NCBI GenBank assembly: GCA_019236485.1
Contig: JAFAIY010000337.1
Location: 1 to 8,121, forward strand
Origin: Comamonas sp.
Lineage (GTDB): Bacteria > Pseudomonadota > Gammaproteobacteria > Burkholderiales > Burkholderiaceae_C
Length of the DNA stretch: 8,121 nt
Direction: 5' to 3'
This document shows, piece by piece, positions 1-5,538 of the stretch; the first letter of the stretch is position 1, and every line of letters starts with the position of its first letter. The translations under genes and the position numbers were made by a program. Below the pieces are notes generated by a model. That model was not told the origin of the DNA, did not search any database, and saw nothing but the letters and a program-made list of their open reading frames with translations.

Positions 1-502
1 GGGAGGCCACGGTCACCCAGCGCAGCGGCGGCAGGCTGCGCGCGATCATGCGGCTGTCGGCCAGCGGGCCTATGCGCACGGCGGCATCAAAGCCCTCGTC
101 CACCATGTCCACCACGCGGTCGGTAAAGCTGGCGTCGATCTGCAGGCCGGGATAGCGTTCCAGCAGCTGTCCCAGCAGCGGCGTGAGCACCACCCGCCCC
201 AGTACCGAAGGCGCTGTCATGCGCAGCATGCCGCTGGGCTCGCAGCGCCGGTCCAGCAACAACTGGCGCGCTTCATCGAGCCCGGCAATCAGCACGGCAC
301 TGCGGTCCACCAAGGTGCAGCCATCGGGTGTGAGCGAGACATTGCGCGTATTGCGGTGCAGCAGCCGCGTGCCCAGCTCGGCCTCCAGCTGGGCGATGGC
401 GCGCGAGATGCGGGACTGGGTGGTGCCCAGGCAGTGGGCGGCCTGGGTAAAGCTTTTGCATTCGGCCACTTTGACCAGCATGTGCACGGCGTTCAGATCC
501 AT
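1..502 (-). CDS. LysR-family transcriptional regulator, 3' part beyond window
   Basis: Reading the minus strand from the ATG at 502 gives 167 codons with no stop before the left edge, so this is the N-terminal part of a roughly 300-residue LysR regulator. Residues 1-60 form the winged helix-turn-helix: a start MDLNAVHMLVKVAE, a helix SFTQAAHCLGTTQSRISRAI (residues 17-36), then QLEAELGTRLLHRNTR and SLTPDG. From about residue 90 the effector-binding domain begins (GMLRMTAPSVLGRVVLTPLL, then DASFTDRVVDMVDEGFDAAVRIG), a pattern I associate with the CrgA-like subgroup. An in-frame TAA lies five codons upstream of the ATG, so the start cannot be much earlier. No strong Shine-Dalgarno sequence precedes it. 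The gene is divergent from the MFS gene at 695, the usual layout for a LysR protein that controls its neighbour. The effector is unknown. Confidence 0.93.
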   Translation of the reverse strand, partial: MDLNAVHMLVKVAECKSFTQAAHCLGTTQSRISRAIAQLEAELGTRLLHRNTRNVSLTPDGCTLVDRSAVLIAGLDEARQLLLDRRCEPSGMLRMTAPSVLGRVVLTPLLGQLLERYPGLQIDASFTDRVVDMVDEGFDAAVRIGPLADSRMIARSLPPLRWVTVAS

Positions 503-511
503 GGCGTCTGT

Positions 512-582
512 TGTTGATTAATGCGTATATGCATAAGTTAAACATGTTTTTTATATTTATCTTTAACCATGAATTAAATACG
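512..582. promoter_or_regulatory. A/T-rich divergent promoter/operator region between lysR and MFS gene
   Basis: This stretch is sharply A/T-rich against G/C-rich flanks, as expected for the promoters of both divergent genes. It holds an imperfect palindrome at 521-534 (ATGCGTATATGCAT, 12 of 14 positions symmetric) and a perfect 10-bp palindrome at 540-549 (AAACATGTTT). Their centres are 17 bp apart. Either could be the binding site of the LysR protein encoded at 1-502. A TAAATA at 575-580 could serve as a -10 for the plus-strand gene, but no convincing -35 accompanies it. The region as a control region is well supported; the individual sites are inferred. Confidence 0.55.
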
Positions 583-591
583 ATGCCTGCC

Positions 592-626
592 TGACCGGTC
601 ATTCCTGCTGCACCTGCAATGCAGCA
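592..626 (+). promoter_or_regulatory. Palindrome and small hairpin in the MFS leader
   Basis: A perfect 10-bp palindrome TGACCGGTCA lies at 592-601. It is followed by a 7-bp inverted repeat, TGCTGCA at 606-612 against TGCAGCA at 620-626, with a 7-base loop. Both lie upstream of the MFS start and probably inside its transcript leader. The first could be an operator and the second a mRNA hairpin. There is no run of T after it, so it is not an intrinsic terminator. Function is not established. Confidence 0.35.
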
Positions 627-681
627 CGCTTTGGAGCTGCTTGCGCCCGCCATAGGCGCACAGCCGCTCTATTTCGAGAAC

Positions 682-686
682 GAGGA
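682..686 (+). promoter_or_regulatory. Ribosome binding site deciding the MFS start
   Basis: GAGGA sits 8 bases before the ATG at 695 and 5 bases before the in-frame GTG at 692. The spacing and the stronger codon favour ATG 695. A further ATG at 690 is out of frame and meets TGA immediately (ATG TGA), overlapping the real start. Confidence 0.6.
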
Positions 687-694
687 CCGATGTG

Positions 695-2161
695 ATGGAT
701 CACGCAAAAAACAAATATCCCGGCCTGCGCTACCCGCGCGCAGCGCTGTCCCTGCTGTCACTGGCACAGCTCATGATTGCGCTGGACGCAACGATTGTGT
801 TTGTGGCGCTGGACGCCATGGGCCAGCATCTACAGCTGGCCCCGCACCATCTGCAATGGGTGATCAGCGGCTACAGCGTGGCGTTTGGCGGCTGTCTGCT
901 GCTGGGAGGGCGCTGCGCCGACCTGCTGGGCCAGCGTCGCATGTATGTGGCGGCCATGGCGCTGTTCGGCCTGGCTTCGCTGGCGGGAGGCTTCGCGACC
1001 GATGCCTGGCTGCTGGTGGCAGCCCGTGCGGCCCAGGGCGTGGGCGCAGCGCTGCTGTTTCCGGCCACGCTGGCCATGATCAACACCTTGTACCGGCCCG
1101 GTGCCGAGCGCAACCGCGCGCTGGCGGTGTGGAGCATGGCCAGTGCTGCGGGCCTGGCGGCTGGCGCCTTGCTGGGCGGTGTGCTGACCCAGCTGCTGGG
1201 CTGGAACTGGGTGCTGTGGGTGCTGGTGCCGATTGCCTGGCCTTGCGCATTGGCCGCGCTGCGCTATCTGCCCGTCATGCCCGGCGTGCCGCGCCACCAG
1301 CGCCGCTTTGATGTGGCCGGCTGTATCGGCGTAACGCTGGGCAGCAGCCTGCTGGTCACGGCACTGGTGCAAGGCCCGCAATGGGGCTGGCTGGACGGGC
1401 GCACGCTGGCCGTGGTGCTGGCCGCCTTGTTGGCGCTGGCTGCATTCTTTGCCATTGAGAAGCGCGTGGCCGCACCGCTGATGCCGCTGGCCATGCTGCG
1501 CGTGCGTGGCCTGCAGCAAGCCATGCTGCTGACGCTGCTGTTCATGAGCTGCTATGGCGTGCAGTACTACTTTCTGGGCCTGTACTTTCAGCAGGTATTG
1601 GGCTGGAGCCCGCTGCAGGCAGGCTTGGCCTTTGTGCTGCCCACCATCGTTTGCACCGTGGGCATACGCTGGGCCGAGCGCGGCCTGGCGCGCCACAGTG
1701 CGCGTGCCGTGCTGATGGCCGGCTGGGCCGCGGGTCTGCTGGGCTTGGCGTGGACGGCTGCCGTGCTGCCGCTGGCGGGCAATTACTGGTGGCTGGTGCC
1801 AGGTTTTATCGTGATGAGCATAGGCCAGGGCGCGAGCTGGACCGGCATGTGGGTGCTGGTGGGCGAGGGCATTGCAGTGCAGCAGCAGGGCGTGGCCTCC
1901 GGTGTGGCGGCCACCGCCCAGCAGGTGGGTGCGGCGCTGGGGCTTGCGCTGCTGGTCATGGTGGCGGCGCTGCCCATAGCGCAGGTACAGGCAGAGGACT
2001 CGGCCAGTGCCCAGGCCTTGCGCCAGGCCAATGCGCTGGGGCTGCAATATGCGGAATGGGGCACGGCCTTGATTGCCTTGCTGGCGCTGCTGGTCTGCGC
2101 GGCCATGGAGCGCCAGCCGCAGCTGCTGCAGCCCAAGCCTCGGGCTCGCAGCACAGCCTGA
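695..2161 (+). CDS. MFS drug/metabolite exporter, DHA2 (EmrB/QacA) type, 14 membrane segments expected
   Basis: This encodes a 488-residue inner-membrane proton-driven exporter. Hydrophobic segments run through the whole protein, and the length fits the 14-segment DHA2 family. Visible signatures are LDATIVFVALDAM in segment 1 (residues 30-42), motif A GGRCADLLGQRR (71-82) in the loop between segments 2 and 3, motif B RAAQGVGAALLFPA (111-124), a motif-C-like glycine-rich AAGLAAGALLGGVL (151-164) typical of antiporters that export, and a late QQVGAALGLALL (409-420). The acidic residue of segment 1 (D31) is retained. The C-terminus is short and basic. GAGGA at 682-686 supports the ATG at 695; an in-frame GTG at 692 would add one residue. 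The divergent LysR gene probably regulates it. The substrate cannot be told: drugs, biocides, aromatic compounds or siderophores are all possible for the family. Confidence 0.92.
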   Translation: MDHAKNKYPGLRYPRAALSLLSLAQLMIALDATIVFVALDAMGQHLQLAPHHLQWVISGYSVAFGGCLLLGGRCADLLGQRRMYVAAMALFGLASLAGGFATDAWLLVAARAAQGVGAALLFPATLAMINTLYRPGAERNRALAVWSMASAAGLAAGALLGGVLTQLLGWNWVLWVLVPIAWPCALAALRYLPVMPGVPRHQRRFDVAGCIGVTLGSSLLVTALVQGPQWGWLDGRTLAVVLAALLALAAFFAIEKRVAAPLMPLAMLRVRGLQQAMLLTLLFMSCYGVQYYFLGLYFQQVLGWSPLQAGLAFVLPTIVCTVGIRWAERGLARHSARAVLMAGWAAGLLGLAWTAAVLPLAGNYWWLVPGFIVMSIGQGASWTGMWVLVGEGIAVQQQGVASGVAATAQQVGAALGLALLVMVAALPIAQVQAEDSASAQALRQANALGLQYAEWGTALIALLALLVCAAMERQPQLLQPKPRARSTA

Positions 2162-2175
2162 ACTGGGCCATAGAT

Positions 2176-2223
2176 AAAAAGAGCTGCCAGCGCTTTTCTG
2201 TCAAGCGCTGGCAGCTCCTTGTT
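2176..2223. terminator. Bidirectional intrinsic terminator, probable dispersed repeat
   Basis: A perfect 15-bp inverted repeat, GAGCTGCCAGCGCTT at 2181-2195 and its reverse complement at 2203-2217, has a 7-base loop. It is preceded by AAAAA (2176-2180), which reads as a U run on the minus strand, and followed by CTTGTTT on the plus strand. It lies 19 bp after the MFS stop and 19 bp beyond the end of the convergent ABC ATPase gene, so it can end both transcripts. Hairpins with an AGCGCTGGCAGCT core recur, from memory, in intergenic regions of Comamonadaceae; this cannot be tested from one window. Confidence 0.85.
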
Positions 2224-2236
2224 TGATAGTGCTGGT

Positions 2237-3031
2237 TCAGCTCAGCAGCAGTGCATCATCGGCGAGTTTTTCGCCGCGCACCTTCTCGAACATATGCAGC
2301 AGATCGGGCACGTCCATCCGGGCGCGCTCTTCGCCGCTAACGTCCAGAACCACTTGGCCCTGGTGCAGCATCACGGTGCGCGTGCCCACGTCCAGCGCCT
2401 GGCGCATGCTGTGCGTGACCATCATGGTGGTGAGCTTGGTTTCCTGCACGATGCGCGCGGTCAGCTGCAGCACGAAGTCGGCGGTGCGTGGGTCGAGGGC
2501 GGCCGTGTGCTCGTCGAGCAGCAGGATGCGCGAGGGCTGCAGCGCCGCCATCAGCAGGCTCACGGCCTGGCGCTGGCCGCCCGAGAGCAGGCCGATGCGG
2601 TCGGTGAGTCGGTTTTCCAGACCCAGGCCCAGCGTGGCCAGGCGTTCGCGGTACAGATCGCGGTTGGCGTTCTTCACGGCCTTGGACAGGCCGCGGAAGT
2701 TGCCGCGCTCATGGGCCAGCGCCATGTTTTCCTCGATCGACAGGTCTTCGCAGGTGCCGGCCATGGGGTCCTGGAACACGCGCGCCACCTGCTTGGAGCG
2801 CGCCCAGACGGGCATGCGCGTCATGTCTATGCCGGCGATCTCGACTCTTCCCTTGTCCACGCTCTGGTCGCCCGAGACGCAGTTGAGGAAGGTGGACTTG
2901 CCAGCGCCGTTGGAGCCGATGACGGTAACGAACTGGCCGTCGGGGATCTCTAGCGAGAGGCCGCGCAGAGCGCGCGTCTCGATGGGCGTGCCGGGATTGA
3001 AGGTCAGTTCCAGGTTTTGTGCATTCAGCAT
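2237..3031 (-). CDS. ABC transporter ATP-binding protein (COG1101, TrpZ-like)
   Basis: This 264-residue cytoplasmic ATPase powers the importer made with the two genes upstream. All nucleotide-binding motifs are present: Walker A GSNGAGKST (39-47), Q-loop Q87 in FQDP, signature LSGGQ (149-153), Walker B ILLLDE (169-174, with catalytic E174), D-loop AALD (177-180) and switch histidine H207 in VTHS. The stretch LLDEHTAALDP is characteristic of the COG1101 group, whose partners are COG4120 permeases and COG2984 binding proteins. The ATG at 3031 has GGAG six bases upstream (plus-strand 3038-3041). It starts 21 bp after the permease stop, so the two are surely co-transcribed. It ends near the hairpin at 2181-2217. 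The substrate is unknown; the tryptophan role of streptococcal TrpXYZ should not be transferred without evidence. Confidence 0.94.
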   Translation of the reverse strand: MLNAQNLELTFNPGTPIETRALRGLSLEIPDGQFVTVIGSNGAGKSTFLNCVSGDQSVDKGRVEIAGIDMTRMPVWARSKQVARVFQDPMAGTCEDLSIEENMALAHERGNFRGLSKAVKNANRDLYRERLATLGLGLENRLTDRIGLLSGGQRQAVSLLMAALQPSRILLLDEHTAALDPRTADFVLQLTARIVQETKLTTMMVTHSMRQALDVGTRTVMLHQGQVVLDVSGEERARMDVPDLLHMFEKVRGEKLADDALLLS

Positions 3032-3052
3032 GGTGTTCTCCGCAGTTTCTTC

Positions 3053-3937
3053 TTATTTGCGCTTGGCGAGTTTTTTCTTGAGCTGCGGTATCACCAGGGC
3101 CACGGTCACCAGCACGGCCGTGACCAGGTTCAGGTCCTGGGCCTTGAGGCCGATGGCATCGATGTTCAGGGCCGCGGCGATGAAGAAGCGGTAGACGATG
3201 GCGCCGATGACCACGGCCAGCGTGGCCCAGATGATCTTGCGCGAGGGCAGGATGCTCTCGCCCACGATCACGGCAGCCAGGCCGATGACGATGGTGCCGA
3301 TGCCCATGGAAATGTCGGAGCCGCCCTGGGTCTGCACGAACAGCGCGCCGGCCAGGCCGACCAGGGCGTTGGAGATCGCCATGCCCAGCAAGATCATGGC
3401 GCCGGTGTTCACGCCCTGGGAGCGGGCCATGCGTGCATTGGAGCCCGTGGAGCGAATCGCCAGGCCGCGTTCGGTGGCGAAGAACCAGTCCAGCGCCAGC
3501 TTAACCACGAGCACGAAGCCCATCAGGATGATGGGGCGCATCACATAGTCGGGGATGCTGTCTGGCTGCAGCATGGTGAACAGCGTGGGATCGTTGATCA
3601 GGGGGACATTGGGGCCGCCCATGATGCGCAGATTGACCGAGTACAGGCCGATCATCATCAGGATGGAGGCCAGCAGGTCCATGATCTTCAGGCGCACATT
3701 GAGCCAGCCGGTGATGAAGCCCGCCACGGCACCGGCGGCGGTGCCGGCCAGCGTGGCCAGCCAGGGATTCGTGCCCTGGGAAATCAGCACGGCGCAGATG
3801 GCGCCGCCGAGCGGGAAGCTGCCGTCCACCGTGAGGTCGGGAAAACGCAGCAGGCGAAAGGAGATGAAGACACCCAGCGCTACCAGGCTGAAGATCAGGC
3901 CGATTTCAACGGCACCGAGCAGGGAAAAGAGAGACAT
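3053..3937 (-). CDS. ABC transporter permease (COG4120, TrpY-like; BPD_transp_2 family)
   Basis: This 294-residue inner-membrane permease has many hydrophobic segments and forms the channel of the importer. The start SLLGAVEIGLIFSLVALGVF and the following FRLLRFPDLTVDGSFPLGGA (28-47) are hallmarks of the branched-chain amino acid/ribose-type permease superfamily. The cytoplasmic loop GLAIRSTGSNARMARSQGVN (158-177) is the probable coupling helix that contacts the ATPase. The C-terminus is strongly basic (KKKLAKRK). I place the start at the ATG at 3937, where the family-like N-terminus begins, although it lacks a clear Shine-Dalgarno. A TTG at 3997 has AGGAG just before it and would add 20 residues, but that extension (RALPFLIRFSRTAAYR) overlaps the terminator-like hairpin at 3969-4007. 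The gap from the binding-protein gene is 117 bp, against 21 bp to the ATPase gene. Confidence 0.92.
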   Translation of the reverse strand: MSLFSLLGAVEIGLIFSLVALGVFISFRLLRFPDLTVDGSFPLGGAICAVLISQGTNPWLATLAGTAAGAVAGFITGWLNVRLKIMDLLASILMMIGLYSVNLRIMGGPNVPLINDPTLFTMLQPDSIPDYVMRPIILMGFVLVVKLALDWFFATERGLAIRSTGSNARMARSQGVNTGAMILLGMAISNALVGLAGALFVQTQGGSDISMGIGTIVIGLAAVIVGESILPSRKIIWATLAVVIGAIVYRFFIAAALNIDAIGLKAQDLNLVTAVLVTVALVIPQLKKKLAKRK

Positions 3938-3968
3938 ACGGTAAGCGGCTGTGCGCGAAAAACGTATT

Positions 3969-4007
3969 AAAAAAGGCAGGGCCCTGTGTGTTGTCAAGGC
4001 TCCTGCC
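3969..4007 (-). terminator. Intrinsic terminator/attenuator inside the ABC operon
   Basis: On the minus strand, after the binding-protein gene, GGCAGG (4007-4002) can pair with CCTGCC (3980-3975), with additional inner G/C pairs, and six T follow directly (3974-3969). This has the form of a Rho-independent terminator. It lies between genes 1 and 2 of the operon, where partial termination would give more binding protein than permease and ATPase, a common arrangement in importers. Confidence 0.6.
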
Positions 4008-4016
4008 GCTGTTGCC

Positions 4017-4044
4017 GCGCTGCCGGGGCTTGTGGCCGCAGCGC
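4017..4044 (-). other. Hairpin just after the binding-protein stop codon
   Basis: A perfect 7-bp inverted repeat, GCGCTGC at 4017-4023 and GCAGCGC at 4038-4044, with a 14-base loop that may extend the stem by two G/C pairs. It begins 10 bases after the stop codon of the binding-protein gene and has no T run, so it is more likely a mRNA 3'-end stabilising structure than a terminator. Confidence 0.4.
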
Positions 4045-4054
4045 AGCCCGGGAC

Positions 4055-5023
4055 TTACTTCACGACCTGAGCAGCAGACTTGATCAGGGTGTCGGACAGC
4101 TTCACGCCTTGCTTTTCGGCGGCGCCGGGGTTCACGAACAGCTCCATCTTGGTGCTGACTTCGGGCTTGATGTCGCCGGGCTTCTCGCCCTTGAGGATGC
4201 GCACCACCATGCGGCCGGTCTGTTCGCCCAGGTCGCGGTAGTTGATGCCGTAGGCGGCCACGGCGCCGCGCTTGACGGAGTCGGTGTCCGAAGCCACCAG
4301 GGGAATCTTGGCGTCCTGGCCGACCTTGACCAGGGATTCATAGGCCGACACCACGTTGTTGTCGGTGTTGGTGTAGATCACGTCCACCTTACCCACCAGG
4401 GAGCGCGCGGCGCTGCTCACGTCCACCGAGCGGGGAGCGGCGGCCGTTACCAGGGTCCAGCCCATCTTGGGCAGCAGGGTCTGCAGTTCCTTCACGACCA
4501 CGGCAGAGTTGGCTTCGCCGGGGTTGTAGACCATGCCGATGCGCTTGGCATGGGGCACGACCTGCTTGACCAGGTCCATCTGCTTGTCCAGGGCCAGCAG
4601 GTCGGACACGCCGGTCACATTGTTCTTGGAGGGCTCCCAGCTGGCGACCAGCTTGGCGGCCACGGGGTCGGTCACGGCGGAGAACACCACGGGCACGGTC
4701 TTGGTGGCGGCGATCACGGCCTGGGCCGAGGGCGTGGCGATGGCCACGATGGCATCGGGCTTGTCACCCACGAACTTGCGGGCGATCTGAGCGGCGGTGC
4801 CGGTGTTGCCCTGGGCGCTCTGGTACTGCCATTTCAGGCTCTTGCCTTCTTCGTAGCCGGCGGCCTTGAGGGCGTCCTTGACGCCATCGCGCACAGCGTC
4901 CAGAGCAGGGTGCTCGACAATGGCGGTCACGGCCACGGACTTGGTCTCCGCGGCGTAGGCACCCGAAATGGCGGAAATGGCCAAAGCCAGTGTGCCCATG
5001 CGGGCCCAGGACAGCTGTTTCAT
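4055..5023 (-). CDS. ABC transporter periplasmic substrate-binding protein (PF04392/COG2984, TrpX-like)
   Basis: This 322-residue protein should capture the substrate in the periplasm and deliver it to the permease. It starts with a Sec signal peptide: basic MKQLSWAR, a hydrophobic core GTLALAISAISGA and a cleavage site at AYA-A (after residue 24 or 25). There is no lipobox cysteine, so it is expected to be soluble. Family-like blocks follow: VEHPALDAVRDG (36-47), AIVAIATPSAQAV (91-103), PVVFSAVTDPVAAKLV (111-126), GVSD (138-141), MVYNPGEANS (164-173), YTNTDNNVVSA (217-227) and a SDTDSVKRGAVAAYGINYRD block (245-264). The ATG at 5023 has GGAG six bases upstream (plus-strand 5030-5033). It is the first gene of the operon and is preceded by a long non-coding leader. 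Known relatives include pneumococcal TrpX, which takes aromatic amino acids; the ligand here is undetermined. Confidence 0.93.
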   Translation of the reverse strand: MKQLSWARMGTLALAISAISGAYAAETKSVAVTAIVEHPALDAVRDGVKDALKAAGYEEGKSLKWQYQSAQGNTGTAAQIARKFVGDKPDAIVAIATPSAQAVIAATKTVPVVFSAVTDPVAAKLVASWEPSKNNVTGVSDLLALDKQMDLVKQVVPHAKRIGMVYNPGEANSAVVVKELQTLLPKMGWTLVTAAAPRSVDVSSAARSLVGKVDVIYTNTDNNVVSAYESLVKVGQDAKIPLVASDTDSVKRGAVAAYGINYRDLGEQTGRMVVRILKGEKPGDIKPEVSTKMELFVNPGAAEKQGVKLSDTLIKSAAQVVK

Positions 5024-5242
5024 GTGTATCTCCAGCGTTTGTTGTGTGTTTCAGATGGTGTTTAAGACGGCTGTACATGAATACACAGCGCCTCGCGGCA
5101 AAGTCTACTGCACCGATCTGCTTGTCTCGTCGCTTCAGATAACCCTGTTTATCCCTATATGGCAATCGCCAAAAAATGGCATGAAAGCTGCAAAAAGCTG
5201 AGATTTACTGGGTCAAGCCTGCATTAATGTATGGAAAACATC

Positions 5243-5254
5243 CGCAATTTTGCG
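5243..5254. promoter_or_regulatory. Candidate operator, CGCAA-TT-TTGCG palindrome
   Basis: A 12-bp inverted repeat, CGCAA at 5243-5247 and TTGCG at 5250-5254, lies about 220 bp upstream of the binding-protein start. A closely related palindrome occurs at 5427-5439 in the same intergenic region. The symmetry is seen directly; protein binding is inferred. Confidence 0.35.
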
Positions 5255-5426
5255 TCGTGCAGGTCTTTAATCATGGGTTTGGCTGCACTTTTCCTGCGTT
5301 GTGTCGGGTTTGCTGCTGGAGTTTTTGCTAATTGCCTTGTTTTTGATCAGCTGCATAAGCCGGCGTCATAGCGTTTGCAAGCGGTGGTGCTGGCGTTTTC
5401 CGGCGCTGCGTTGGCCTGGGTCGCGA

Positions 5427-5439
5427 GCGCAATTTGCGC
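5427..5439. promoter_or_regulatory. Candidate operator, GCGCAA-T-TTGCGC palindrome
   Basis: A perfect 6+1+6 palindrome, sharing the CGCAA...TTGCG arms of the site at 5243-5254. The centres are about 185 bp apart. It lies between the ETF-QO terminator and the ABC operon promoter region, so if functional it more likely serves the ABC operon. Confidence 0.35.
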
Positions 5440-5478
5440 GTCTTTGGCGGATATGTCCTTTATGGCGACGCGGCCTAT

Positions 5479-5514
5479 AAAAAAAGCCTGCGCGGGCAAA
5501 GCCGGCGCAGGCTT
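5479..5514 (-). terminator. Intrinsic terminator of the ETF-QO gene
   Basis: A perfect 10-bp inverted repeat, AAGCCTGCGC at 5484-5493 and GCGCAGGCTT at 5505-5514, can extend inward by three more pairs (GGC/GCC around an AAA loop) after one mismatch. On the minus strand it is followed by a T run (complement of the A run at 5479-5485). It lies 24 bp after the ETF-QO stop and separates that gene from the ABC operon. Confidence 0.88.
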
Positions 5515-5538
5515 GGTTGCGGGTCTGGGCCGCTGGGA

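Larger units (their letters stand above)
5024..5478 (-). promoter_or_regulatory. Long non-coding upstream region of the ABC operon
   Basis: About 455 bp lie between the ETF-QO terminator and the binding-protein start. I see no credible gene here. The half nearest the operon is A/T-richer and should hold the promoter. Visible elements are a TGGC-N4-GCCA-N5-TGGC array at 5160-5180, a repeated AGCTG at 5186-5190 and 5196-5200, two related half-repeats reading TAGGGATAAA and CAGGGTTATC on the minus strand (about 5138-5157), and two CGCAA/TTGCG palindromes listed separately. A TTGCCA (plus-strand 5160-5165) with TATCTG 18 bp on is the best promoter guess, but it is weak. The length allows a regulated leader transcript. 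Confidence 0.4.

Noticed and set aside
183..653. Overlapping frames at 183-521 plus and 273-653 minus
   Set aside because: Both are shadows of the truncated LysR gene, whose frame runs off the left edge and has a clear helix-turn-helix.
830..2047. A 405-codon minus-strand frame inside the MFS gene
   Set aside because: The product is rich in Gln/His/Arg/Ala and without domains, while the plus strand encodes a typical MFS protein with ordered motifs.
3017..5065. Two long plus-strand frames (317 and 359 codons) antisense to the permease and binding-protein genes
   Set aside because: Low-complexity His/Gly/Gln/Asp-rich products with no family resemblance; the minus-strand frames carry clear ABC transporter motifs.
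5138..5160. Near match to the I-SceI homing endonuclease site (minus strand TAGGGATAAACAGGGTTAT)
   Set aside because: It differs from the true site by an inserted A and further changes at the end, and there is no intron, intein or endonuclease gene nearby. Coincidence is the simplest explanation.
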